From NCBI GenBank assembly GCA_910588365.1, contig CAJUQS010000151.1, positions 1 through 39,565 on the forward strand: 39,565 nucleotides of DNA, given 5' to 3'. The translations under genes and the position numbers were made by a program. The notes beneath the pieces are model-generated. The model was given only the letters and a program-made list of their open reading frames with translations. It searched no databases and was not told the origin of the DNA. Of the stretch, positions 15,355-22,563 are shown in pieces. Source of the DNA: an uncultured Oscillospiraceae bacterium (GTDB lineage: Bacteria > Bacillota > Clostridia > Oscillospirales > Oscillospiraceae). Within the stretch, counting starts at the first letter, position 1. Every line of letters begins with the position of its first letter.

Positions 15355-16332
15355 ATGAAGGGTCTGTTTCATGTGAACGCGTCATCTGACGTGCCGGCCT
15401 ACCGGCAGCTGGTGGATGAGATCCGCTCGGCGGTGAAGCTGGGGCAGCTGGCGCCGGGTGAGCAGCTGCCCACGGTGCTGAGCATGGCGGAGGAGCTGGG
15501 ACTGGCCCGGGGCACCATCCAGCGGGCCTACGACGAGCTGGAGCGGCTGGATCTGGTGGAAAAGATCCAGGGCCGGGGCACCTTCGTCCGCAGCCGCCCG
15601 CCAGGGACCGAGAGCCGCAAGGAGCGGGCCATGGAGATCATCGACCGGATGCTGGACCAGATGGGGGAGCTGGGCTTCTCCGTGGAGGAGCTGAGCATCT
15701 TCCTGGATCTGAAGCTGCGGGAGCGGGCGATGGATACGCCCAGCCTCAGGGCGGCGGTCATTGAGTGCAACCCCGAGAACCTGTCCCAGATGGCCCGGCA
15801 GCTGCGGCAGCTGGAGGGCGTGGAGCTCTACTCCTACCTGCTCTCCCATGTGGAGGCCTACCCCTACAACCTGGACGAGGAGATGGATCTGATCATCACC
15901 ACCGGGGAGCACGCCGGATATCTGGCGAGCCTCCTGCCGGAGAGGGAAAAAATTGCAAGAATCGCGCTGAGGCTTTCCTTATCCGCCATGGAGCAGCTGC
16001 TGCGGCTCCAGCCCGGGGAGCGGGTGGGCATCCTGACATGCAGCCGCCGTTTCGGGGACTTGCTTTTCTCCTCCTGCCGCCGCCTCGCTGGGAGTGTGAG
16101 CGCGGCCCCCCCCGCCGTGATCAGCCAGGAGCTGGATTGGAATGCCTTTTTGGCGGATAAAACCGCCCTTTTGGTGCCAGAGGACCTGGAAAAGTATCTG
16201 GATCAGGCGGGAGGCGAGGCGCTGGAGGGCTTCTCCGGCCGGGGGAAGGTGATCCGGTGCGCCTATGAGGTGGACGAGGGATCTCTCCTCCATTTGCAGG
16301 AAAAAATTGAGCGCTTGCGCGAGAAAAAATAG
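15355..16332 (+). CDS. GntR-family transcriptional regulator
   Basis: A 325-residue regulator. A winged helix occupies residues about 10-75, with the GntR pattern AYRQLVDEIRSAVKLGQLAPGEQLPT and GLARGTIQRAYDELERLDLVEKIQGRGTFV. The large C-terminal domain (about 230 residues) is not the common FadR or UTRA type I can name; it looks like an alpha/beta ligand-sensing fold. AAAGGAGGTG precedes the ATG. It sits in the middle of the methylaspartate-pathway cluster, so it is the obvious candidate controller of the cit/mesaconase and glm transcripts. This is inference. Confidence 0.88.
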   Translation: MKGLFHVNASSDVPAYRQLVDEIRSAVKLGQLAPGEQLPTVLSMAEELGLARGTIQRAYDELERLDLVEKIQGRGTFVRSRPPGTESRKERAMEIIDRMLDQMGELGFSVEELSIFLDLKLRERAMDTPSLRAAVIECNPENLSQMARQLRQLEGVELYSYLLSHVEAYPYNLDEEMDLIITTGEHAGYLASLLPEREKIARIALRLSLSAMEQLLRLQPGERVGILTCSRRFGDLLFSSCRRLAGSVSAAPPAVISQELDWNAFLADKTALLVPEDLEKYLDQAGGEALEGFSGRGKVIRCAYEVDEGSLLHLQEKIERLREKK

Positions 16333-16339
16333 CTGTTGG

Positions 16340-16378
16340 ACTGCGCCGCCGGCATTTTGCAGGCGGCGCAGTTTTTCT
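16340..16378 (+). terminator. Terminator of the GntR gene
   Basis: 11-bp stem ACTGCGCCGCC / GGCGGCGCAGT, 11-nt loop, then TTTTCTTG. Confidence 0.88.
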
Positions 16379-16419
16379 TGCATAACAGGGAAAATCACGA
16401 AAGATTTCTTTCTTTTTGC

Positions 16420-16448
16420 TTGACAAAAGGTATAGTTCAATGTAATAT
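16420..16448 (+). promoter_or_regulatory. Promoter of the glutamate mutase operon
   Basis: Consensus TTGACA (16420-16425), 17 bp, TAATAT (16443-16448), in an AT-rich stretch. TATAGTTCAATGTAA between the boxes loosely resembles the TATATCAATGTG arm at the cit promoter, a possible shared operator. Confidence 0.75.
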
Positions 16449-16503
16449 ATAGATATATGCTTTTGGAAATCAAAAGCAATTAACGATGCAGAGGTGGCTT
16501 CTT

Positions 16504-16938
16504 ATGGATAGCGGGAAGAAGAAGGTTTTAATCATTGGCGTCATAGGCGCGGATGTCCACGCGGTGGGCAACAAGATCCTGTACCACGCGTTTACGGAGG
16601 CCGGCTTCGACGTGGTGAACCTGGGCGTCATGGTGTCTCAGGAGGAGTACATCGCGGCGGCCATCGAGTCTGCGGCGGACGCCATCGTGGTCTCCTCCCT
16701 GTACGGACAGGGAGAGCTGGACTGCCGCGGGATGCGGGAGAAGTGCGACGAGGCGGGCCTGAAGGGGATTCCCCTGCTGGTGGGCGGCAACATCGTCATC
16801 GGCAAGCAGACCTTTGAGGACGTGGAGAAGCGGTTCAAGGAGATGGGCTTTGACCGGGCCTTCCCCCCCAACACCCCGCCGGAGACCACCATCGAGGCCC
16901 TGCGGGAGCTCCTGCACATGGACGGTGAGCCCGCATGA
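16504..16938 (+). CDS. glmS: Glutamate mutase sigma subunit (B12-binding)
   Basis: A 144-residue cobalamin-binding subunit. DVHAVG (residues 17-22) is the DxHxxG motif whose histidine replaces the lower ligand of cobalt; VSSLYGQGE and LVGGNIVIG complete the B12 fold. With GlmE it converts L-glutamate to (2S,3S)-3-methylaspartate by an adenosylcobalamin radical mechanism. The ATG at 16504 is favoured by GAGGTGG 7 nt upstream; another in-frame ATG at 16486 has no site. First gene of glmS-glmL-glmE under a consensus promoter. Confidence 0.95.
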   Translation: MDSGKKKVLIIGVIGADVHAVGNKILYHAFTEAGFDVVNLGVMVSQEEYIAAAIESAADAIVVSSLYGQGELDCRGMREKCDEAGLKGIPLLVGGNIVIGKQTFEDVEKRFKEMGFDRAFPPNTPPETTIEALRELLHMDGEPA

Positions 16939-18326
16939 GGCCGGTCCTCCTCATTGACTTCGGCAGCACATATACCAAGCTGACGGCCGTGGATCTGGAC
17001 GCCGGCGCCCTGCTGGGGACCGCGGCGGCCTATACCACGGTACAGACGGATATCAACGACGGCCTCCGCCAGGGACTCCAGCGGCTGGAGGAGAAGACCG
17101 GGAAGCTGGAGTTTGTGGACACCTTTGCCTGCTCCTCCGCCGCCGGCGGGCTGCGGATGATTGCCAGCGGACTGGTGCCGGAGCTGACCAGCGAGGCGGC
17201 CAAGCTGGCCAGCCTGGGGGCGGGAGCCAAGATCATCGGGCTCTACTCCTTTGAACTGACGGAGGACGACATCGAGGAGATCCGCGCGGCAAAGCCCGAC
17301 ATCTTCCTGCTGGTGGGCGGCACCGACGGCGGCAACCGGGAGTGCATCCTCCACAACGCCAGGATGCTCGCGGCCCTGCCCCCGGCGTTCCCCATCGTGG
17401 TGGCGGGCAACCGGACGGCCGCCCGGGAGTGCGAGCGTCTTCTGGAGGGGCATGAGGTGCACGTCTGCCCCAACGTGATGCCCAGGTTCGGCGTCCTGCA
17501 GATTGAGCCCACCCAGAACAAGATCCGGGAGATTTTCTTAAACCGGATCGTCCAGGCCAAGGGCCTCTCCCAGGTGACGGGCCTGCTCTCGGACATCCTC
17601 ATGCCCACCCCGGCGGCGGTGCTCCAGGCCATGGAGCTGCTGGCCAAGGGCTGCGAGGGGGAGAGCGGCATCGGCGATCTGGTAGCCGTGGACGTGGGCG
17701 GCGCCACCACCGACGTCTACTCCATGGCCGACGGGATGCCCGAGCAGATGAACACCGTCTACAAGGGACTGCCGGAGCCCTTCTCCAAGCGGACCGTGGA
17801 GGGGGACATCGGGATGCGCTACAGCGTCAACGGCATCGTGGAGGCCGCCGGAGCCGAGCGGGCGGCCCAGCTGTCCGGCCTCACGCCCCAGCGGGTCCAG
17901 GAGCTGGTGGGCTACCTGCGGGAGCACACCGACAAGCTGCCCGAGGGCGACGGGGAACTGGAAGCCCTGGATTACGCCCTGGCCTCCCTGGCCGTGGAGA
18001 CGGCGGTGGCCCGCCACGCGGGCACCATGGAGGAGACCTACACCCTGATGGGGCAGACCTTTGTCCAGTCGGGGAAGAATCTGACCAATGTCAGGCAGAT
18101 CGTCGTTACCGGCGGAAGCCTGATTCACACCAGGCGGGTGGCGGAGATTGCGCGCCACGCCCTCTATTCCCCCGCCCAGCCGGCCTCCCTGCGCCCCCGC
18201 GAGGCGGACGTCTGGGTGGACAGGACCTATATTCTGGCCGCCATGGGACTGCTGGCGGCCCACGAGCCCCAAATTGCCCTGCGAATGATGAAAAAGGAGC
18301 TGGAAAAACATGGATATCAAGAATAA
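16935..18326 (+). CDS. glmL: Glutamate mutase accessory ATPase GlmL/MutL
   Basis: A 463-residue ASKHA-type protein. The N-terminal phosphate 1 loop is LLIDFGSTYTKL, and phosphate 2 is VAVDVGGATTDVYS near residue 250. FLLVGGTDGGNRE near 125 is typical of the MutL family encoded between the mutase subunits. It probably reactivates the enzyme by exchanging damaged cobalamin, as inferred for this family. The start overlaps glmS (ATGA), and the end overlaps glmE by 17 bp. Confidence 0.93.
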   Translation: MRPVLLIDFGSTYTKLTAVDLDAGALLGTAAAYTTVQTDINDGLRQGLQRLEEKTGKLEFVDTFACSSAAGGLRMIASGLVPELTSEAAKLASLGAGAKIIGLYSFELTEDDIEEIRAAKPDIFLLVGGTDGGNRECILHNARMLAALPPAFPIVVAGNRTAARECERLLEGHEVHVCPNVMPRFGVLQIEPTQNKIREIFLNRIVQAKGLSQVTGLLSDILMPTPAAVLQAMELLAKGCEGESGIGDLVAVDVGGATTDVYSMADGMPEQMNTVYKGLPEPFSKRTVEGDIGMRYSVNGIVEAAGAERAAQLSGLTPQRVQELVGYLREHTDKLPEGDGELEALDYALASLAVETAVARHAGTMEETYTLMGQTFVQSGKNLTNVRQIVVTGGSLIHTRRVAEIARHALYSPAQPASLRPREADVWVDRTYILAAMGLLAAHEPQIALRMMKKELEKHGYQE

Positions 18327-19761
18327 GAGAATTCCTGACGATGAGTTTGCCCGCCTGCGGCAGGAGGTCCTGGCACAGTGGCCCACCGGAAAGGACGTGG
18401 ACCTGCAGGAGGCCGTAGATTACCATAAGGCCATGAAGGAGGACCAGATCTTTTCCCAGAAGCTCCTGGCCGCCAAGCGCGAGGGGAAGACCCTGGTGCA
18501 GCCCCGTGCCGGCGTGCCGGTGATTTCGGAGCACATCAAGCTCATGGAGCACCTCCAGGACGCCGGCGAGGCGGACCTGCTGCCCACCACCATTGACAGC
18601 TACACCCGCCAGAACCGCTATGAGGAGGCGGAGAACGGCATCCGGGAGTCCATCCGCCTGGGCCGGGCCATGCTCAACGGCTTCCCGGCGGTGAACCACG
18701 GCGTCCACGGCTGCCGTCAGGTCATCGAGAGCGTTCACACCCCCCTCCAGGTCCGCCACGGCACCCCTGACGCCCGCCTGCTGACCGAGATCACCTACGC
18801 CGGCGGCTTCACCAGCTACGAGGGCGGCGGCATCTCCTACAACCTGCCCTACTGCAAGAACATCCCCATGGAGCGCACCATCCGGGATTGGCAGTATGTG
18901 GACCGCCTGACGGGCCTCTACGAGGAGATGGGCGTGTCCATCAACCGGGAGCCCTACGGCCCCCTCACCGGCACCCTGGTGCCCCCCTGCATCTCCCACG
19001 CCGCGGCCATCATTGAGGCGCTGCTGGCGGCGGAGCAGGGTGTGAAGAACATCACCGTGGGCTACGGACAGTGCGGCAACCTGGTCCAGGACGTGGCCGC
19101 CATCCGCACCCTGCAGGCCCTGACGGACGAGTACCTGGCCAAGTACGGCTACACGGACGTGGAGGTCACCACCGTGCTCCACCAGTGGATGGGCGGATTC
19201 CCGGCGGACGAGGCCAAGGCCTTCGGCGTCATTTCCACCGGCAGCCTCATCGCCGCCTTCTCCAAGGCCACCAAGGTTATCGTCAAGAGCCCCCACGAGG
19301 CCGTGGGCATCCCCACCATGGAGGCCAACGCCCAGGGCCTGCGCTGCACCAAGCAGGTGGTGAACATGATGGCGGATCAGACCTTCCAGGATGCCCGCCT
19401 GCCCCAGGAGGAGGAGATCATCTCCCGGGAGACCCGCTGCATCGTGGACAAGTGCTTCGAGCTGGGCGAGGGTGACATCGCCGTGGGCGTCTGCCGCGCT
19501 GTTGAGGCCGGTGTGCTGGACATCCCCTTCGCCCCCTGCCGCTACAACGCCGGATTGATGCTCCCCTGCCGCGACAACAACGGCGCCGTGCGCATCCTCA
19601 ACCCCGGCAACCTGCCCCTCACCCAGGACCTGAAGGACTTCCACGCCGCCAAGATCGACGAGCGCGCCAAGGCAGAGAACCGCAAGGCCTCCTTCCAGAT
19701 GGTTATTGACGATGTCTACTCCATCGGCAAGGGCCGCCTGGTGGGACGGCCCAGGTATTAA
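18310..19761 (+). CDS. glmE: Glutamate mutase epsilon (catalytic) subunit
   Basis: A 483-residue TIM-barrel subunit, the full family length. Hallmarks include PAVNHGVHGCRQV near 120, the arginine-containing VRHGTPDARLL near 150, GGFTSYEGGGISYNLPYCK near 170 and TVGYGQCGNLVQD near 255. The arginine and histidine clusters bind the substrate carboxylates. The start lies within the 3' end of glmL with AAAAGGAG upstream. It is followed by a family B repeat element before the methylaspartase gene. Confidence 0.96.
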   Translation: MDIKNKRIPDDEFARLRQEVLAQWPTGKDVDLQEAVDYHKAMKEDQIFSQKLLAAKREGKTLVQPRAGVPVISEHIKLMEHLQDAGEADLLPTTIDSYTRQNRYEEAENGIRESIRLGRAMLNGFPAVNHGVHGCRQVIESVHTPLQVRHGTPDARLLTEITYAGGFTSYEGGGISYNLPYCKNIPMERTIRDWQYVDRLTGLYEEMGVSINREPYGPLTGTLVPPCISHAAAIIEALLAAEQGVKNITVGYGQCGNLVQDVAAIRTLQALTDEYLAKYGYTDVEVTTVLHQWMGGFPADEAKAFGVISTGSLIAAFSKATKVIVKSPHEAVGIPTMEANAQGLRCTKQVVNMMADQTFQDARLPQEEEIISRETRCIVDKCFELGEGDIAVGVCRAVEAGVLDIPFAPCRYNAGLMLPCRDNNGAVRILNPGNLPLTQDLKDFHAAKIDERAKAENRKASFQMVIDDVYSIGKGRLVGRPRY

Positions 19762-19960
19762 GAAGCATCCATACTTTTTCTTGAAAGAAAAAGTATCAAA
19801 AAGAACTTTTGCCGCAAGGCATTCGCCTTGCTCTCACATATCTTTTAAAAAACAGGCAGTACAGGCAGAAAAAATACAGGTAAAACAGAGTTTTGCCATA
19901 ATAAAGTGTTTCTTTTGATTCTTTTCTTTATTCATAAAGAAAAGAATGACTGCCATAAAT
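19762..19960. repeat. Family B element between glmE and methylaspartase
   Basis: About 200 bp. Left hairpin 19771-19796 (ATACTTTTTCTT / AAGAAAAAGTAT) is followed by ATCAAAAAGAACTTTTGCCGC and a small GCAAGGC/GCCTTGC stem. Right hairpin 19918-19947 (ATTCTTTTCTTTA / TAAAGAAAAGAAT) is preceded by TCTTTTG. The ends form an overall inverted repeat. No gene is seen. Confidence 0.72.
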
Positions 19961-19976
19961 AAAAGGGAGAGTTACC

Positions 19977-21233
19977 ATGAAAATTGTTGATGTCATCTGC
20001 TCCGCCGGCCGGACCGGCTTCTACTTCGACGACCAGCGGGCCATCAAGGCCGGCGCGGGCCACGACGGCGTGTTCTACACCGGCAACCCTGTCACCGAGG
20101 GCTTCACCTCCGTGCGTCAGGCCGGCGAGTCCATCTCCGTGATGCTGGTGCTGGAGGACGGCCAGATCGCCAGCGGCGACTGTGCGGCGGTCCAGTACTC
20201 CGGCGCGGGCGGCCGGGATCCCCTGTTCCTGGCCAAGGACTTCATCCCCATCATTGACCAGTACATCAAGCCCGAGCTGGTGGGCAAGGAGGCCAACGAC
20301 TTCCGGGGCCTGTGCAAGATGATGGAGGCCATCCAGGTGGAGGGCAAGCGCCTGCACACCGCCATCCGCTACGGCGTCAGCCAGGCCATTCTGGACGCCG
20401 TCGCCAAGGGCACGGGCCGCCTCATGTGCGAGGTGGTGGCCGATGAGTACGGCTGCACCGTCTCCGAGACGCCTATCCCCATCTTCACCCAGTCCGGCGA
20501 CGACCGCTACGACAACTCCGACAAGATGATCATCAAGGGCGCTCAGGTCCTGCCCCACGCCCTCATCAACAATGTTGACACCAAGCTGGGCCGGAAGGGC
20601 GAGAAGCTGCTGGAGTACGTCTCCTGGCTGAGCAGCCGCATCCAGACCATGCGGGTGGATCCCAGCTACAGCCCCGTCCTGCACATTGATGTCTACGGCA
20701 CCATCGGCGCGGCCTTTGGCAACAACAACTACAAGGAGATGGCCGACTATCTGGCCACCCTGGAGGAGGCTGCCAAGCCCTTCCACCTGCGCATTGAGGG
20801 CCCCATGGACTGCGACTGCGACCGGGAGACCCAGCTGGAGGCCCTGGCCGGCCTGACCCGTGAGCTGGATCAGCGGGGCATCAATGTGGAGCTGGTGGCC
20901 GACGAGTGGTGCAACACCCTGGAGGATATCAAGCTGTTCGCCGACCACAAGGCGGGCCACATGGTCCAGATCAAGACCCCGGATCTGGGCGGCATCAACA
21001 ACACCATCGAGGCCGTGCTCTACTGCAAGGAGAAGGGCATCGGCGCCTATCAGGGCGGCACCTGCAACGAGACGGACCGCAGCGCCCAGGTGTGCGTCCA
21101 CTGCGCCATGGCTACCCAGCCGGTTCAGATCCTTGCCAAGCCCGGCATGGGCGTGGACGAGGGCTTCATGATCGTCTACAATGAGATGAACCGCATCCTG
21201 GCCGTGCGGAAGGCGAAGGGCCAGAAGAAGTAA
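19977..21233 (+). CDS. mal: Methylaspartate ammonia-lyase
   Basis: A 418-residue enolase-superfamily enzyme removing ammonia from 3-methylaspartate to give mesaconate. Positions match the well-studied Clostridium tetanomorphum enzyme closely: His194, Mg2+ ligands Asp238, Glu274 and Asp309, and the catalytic lysine Lys333 in IKTPDLGG. The C-terminal GAYQGGTCNETDRSAQ is also family-specific. GGGAGAG precedes the ATG. It is separated from glmE by a family B element, so it may be attenuated relative to, or transcribed separately from, the mutase genes. A strong terminator follows. Confidence 0.97.
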   Translation: MKIVDVICSAGRTGFYFDDQRAIKAGAGHDGVFYTGNPVTEGFTSVRQAGESISVMLVLEDGQIASGDCAAVQYSGAGGRDPLFLAKDFIPIIDQYIKPELVGKEANDFRGLCKMMEAIQVEGKRLHTAIRYGVSQAILDAVAKGTGRLMCEVVADEYGCTVSETPIPIFTQSGDDRYDNSDKMIIKGAQVLPHALINNVDTKLGRKGEKLLEYVSWLSSRIQTMRVDPSYSPVLHIDVYGTIGAAFGNNNYKEMADYLATLEEAAKPFHLRIEGPMDCDCDRETQLEALAGLTRELDQRGINVELVADEWCNTLEDIKLFADHKAGHMVQIKTPDLGGINNTIEAVLYCKEKGIGAYQGGTCNETDRSAQVCVHCAMATQPVQILAKPGMGVDEGFMIVYNEMNRILAVRKAKGQKK

Positions 21234-21263
21234 GAGAGGCGAAACACCGCCTGATACAGCAGC

Positions 21264-21298
21264 AAAAAACCGTCCAGCCACCCGGCTGGACGGTTTTT
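21264..21298 (+). terminator. Terminator of the methylaspartate cluster
   Basis: Long perfect stem AAAAACCGTCCAGCC / GGCTGGACGGTTTTT with loop ACCC; it can work in both directions and also lies downstream of the convergent acetyltransferase. Confidence 0.92.
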
Positions 21299-21323
21299 GC
21301 GCTTGTGTTGGGTGCGGGATTTG

Positions 21324-21884
21324 TTAACTTCCTGATATACTGGAGTTTATTGATGTGCCATCATTCAATTTGGCATATACGTATGTGTCCTTCCAAATTG
21401 CTTTTCCGGCTTCGTCCCTCCAGAAATACACATTTTTTCTAAAATGGGCCTCGCGCTGAAATCCTAACGCCTCAAGTAATTTCCATGAGCGCTTATTATT
21501 GGGGTCACATTCTGCATATATCCTATGTACGCCATTTGAAAATGCCAGACCGCTCAAGGCTTTGCAGCTCTCGCCAGCATAACCGTGCCCCCAATAATTT
21601 CGATTAAATACGAATCCTATTTCCAGTGCTTCAAAGTCACGCTTGCCCATATAGACATTCCCGATCATTTTATGGGAATTTTTCAACTCAACGGCAATCA
21701 TTTCATCTGTACCAATACGCCATTCGAGAGCTTCTTTTGCCTCGTCGAGGGTATGCGGCTTATACGGTTCATATTTCACGACTTCTTCGTCAGACAGATA
21801 TTCAAATAAGTCCTGGATGTCGTCCCTTTTGTATCTTCTTAAAATTAACCGTTCTGTTTCTGCTATGATTATTGTGTCCTCCAT
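21324..21884 (-). CDS. GNAT-family N-acetyltransferase (RimJ-like)
   Basis: A 186-residue protein. ETERLILRRYKRDD at residues 9-22 is the RimJ/RimL-type start. NRNYWGHGYAGES near 95 is the acetyl-CoA loop, and the segment CDPNNKRSWKLLEALGFQREA near 125 is typical of the C-terminal half. The acceptor is unknown. It is AT-rich compared with the flanking cluster, like the other acetyltransferase at 10.1-10.6 kb, suggesting acquisition. AAGGAG lies upstream of the ATG. Confidence 0.9.
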   Translation of the reverse strand: MEDTIIIAETERLILRRYKRDDIQDLFEYLSDEEVVKYEPYKPHTLDEAKEALEWRIGTDEMIAVELKNSHKMIGNVYMGKRDFEALEIGFVFNRNYWGHGYAGESCKALSGLAFSNGVHRIYAECDPNNKRSWKLLEALGFQREAHFRKNVYFWRDEAGKAIWKDTYVYAKLNDGTSINSSISGS

Positions 21885-21912
21885 GTCACAATCTCCTTAG
21901 AGCGAATAATCT

Positions 21913-22017
21913 TCAGATGTGCGGCTTTTTTGCGATCTTATCGATCAATTTGTCTACCCCCAGATGGATGGAAAGATCAGCAATTTCCGAAAACATATTT
22001 ATCATAAAATCAATCAT
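21913..22017 (-). CDS. Small 34-residue protein with its own promoter
   Basis: A short frame beginning MIDFMINMFSEIADL and ending KIAKKPHI. It consists of a hydrophobic N-terminal half followed by an amphipathic, lysine-rich helix, suggesting membrane association. TTGGAGGAA lies 7-8 nt before the ATG, and a consensus promoter sits 44 bp further upstream, so translation is likely. I recognise no family. It might be a small membrane peptide or toxin-like product, but no antitoxin RNA is evident. Confidence 0.6.
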   Translation of the reverse strand: MIDFMINMFSEIADLSIHLGVDKLIDKIAKKPHI

Positions 22018-22060
22018 GTGAGTTTCCTCCAAAAGGATTTTCGGAGTTGTATCCACGGCC

Positions 22061-22089
22061 AGTATAGCACAACAATACACGCAAATCAA
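22061..22089 (-). promoter_or_regulatory. Promoter of the 34-residue gene
   Basis: Minus strand: TTGATT (22084-22089), exact 17-bp spacer, TATACT (22061-22066). Confidence 0.7.
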
Positions 22090-22169
22090 CCAGCTGGACT
22101 TTGATCTGCCTGGAGTGCGCCCATGCCCGGAACTGCACGCTCTGCCGGGGGCCGCTTTGCGCGAAAAAC

Positions 22170-22213
22170 AATGTGGAGCTGTCAAAAGGTACACCTTTTG
22201 ACAGCTCCACATT
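22170..22213. terminator. Long perfect hairpin after rubredoxin
   Basis: About 21-bp perfect arms (AATGTGGAGCTGTCAAAAGG...) with a 2-nt centre, starting two bases after the rubredoxin stop and followed on the minus strand by TTGTTTTTC. It works as a terminator, but the arms are much longer than needed. Confidence 0.75.
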
Positions 22214-22214
22214 A

Positions 22215-22370
22215 TCAGGCCGCGGAGAACTGGTCCTTGCCCACGCCGCACAGGGGGCACTCAAAGTCAGCGGGCAGGTCCTCCCACTTGGTGCCGGGGG
22301 CGATGCCGTGGTCGGGATCGCCCAGGGCCTCGTCGTACTCGTAGCCGCAGACATCACAAACGTATTTCAT
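22215..22370 (-). CDS. Rubredoxin
   Basis: A 51-residue one-iron electron carrier. Two CxxC-type knuckles are seen: Cys5/Cys8 in YVCDVCGY and Cys38/Cys41 in ECPLCGVGKDQF. Conserved aromatic and proline positions (YEYD, KWEDLPADF) are also present. Complete and of normal length; it likely donates electrons in oxygen or peroxide defence in an anaerobe. GAAAGGAG precedes the ATG. It is monocistronic, ending at a long hairpin. Confidence 0.96.
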   Translation of the reverse strand: MKYVCDVCGYEYDEALGDPDHGIAPGTKWEDLPADFECPLCGVGKDQFSAA

Positions 22371-22479
22371 GGTAGATTCTCCTTTCTATTTTGTGGCCCG
22401 CCGGGGCCAGTCTATCGTTTTCAGTATACCCGATTTCCGGCAAATACTCTGTTGCAATTGCAACCGCCGAAGAAATATC

Positions 22480-22545
22480 AGGCAAAACAAAGTTTTGCCG
22501 CGAAAGTTCTTTTTGATACTTTTTCTTTCAAGAAAAAGTATGGCC
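22480..22545. repeat. Family B hairpin downstream of the ABC exporter
   Basis: Single end of a family B element: GGCAAAACAAAGTTTTGCC stem, then GAAAGTTCTTTTTG and hairpin 22516-22541 (ATACTTTTTCTT / AAGAAAAAGTAT). It lies 22 bp after the exporter stop and can terminate the minus-strand operon. Confidence 0.7.
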
Positions 22546-22563
22546 ACCTGCCACCTGCCGCCC

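Noticed and set aside
13441..19960. Regularly occurring hairpin repeats as a CRISPR array
   Set aside because: Copies are kilobases apart, of unequal length and lie between genes; no direct repeat-spacer pattern or cas genes.
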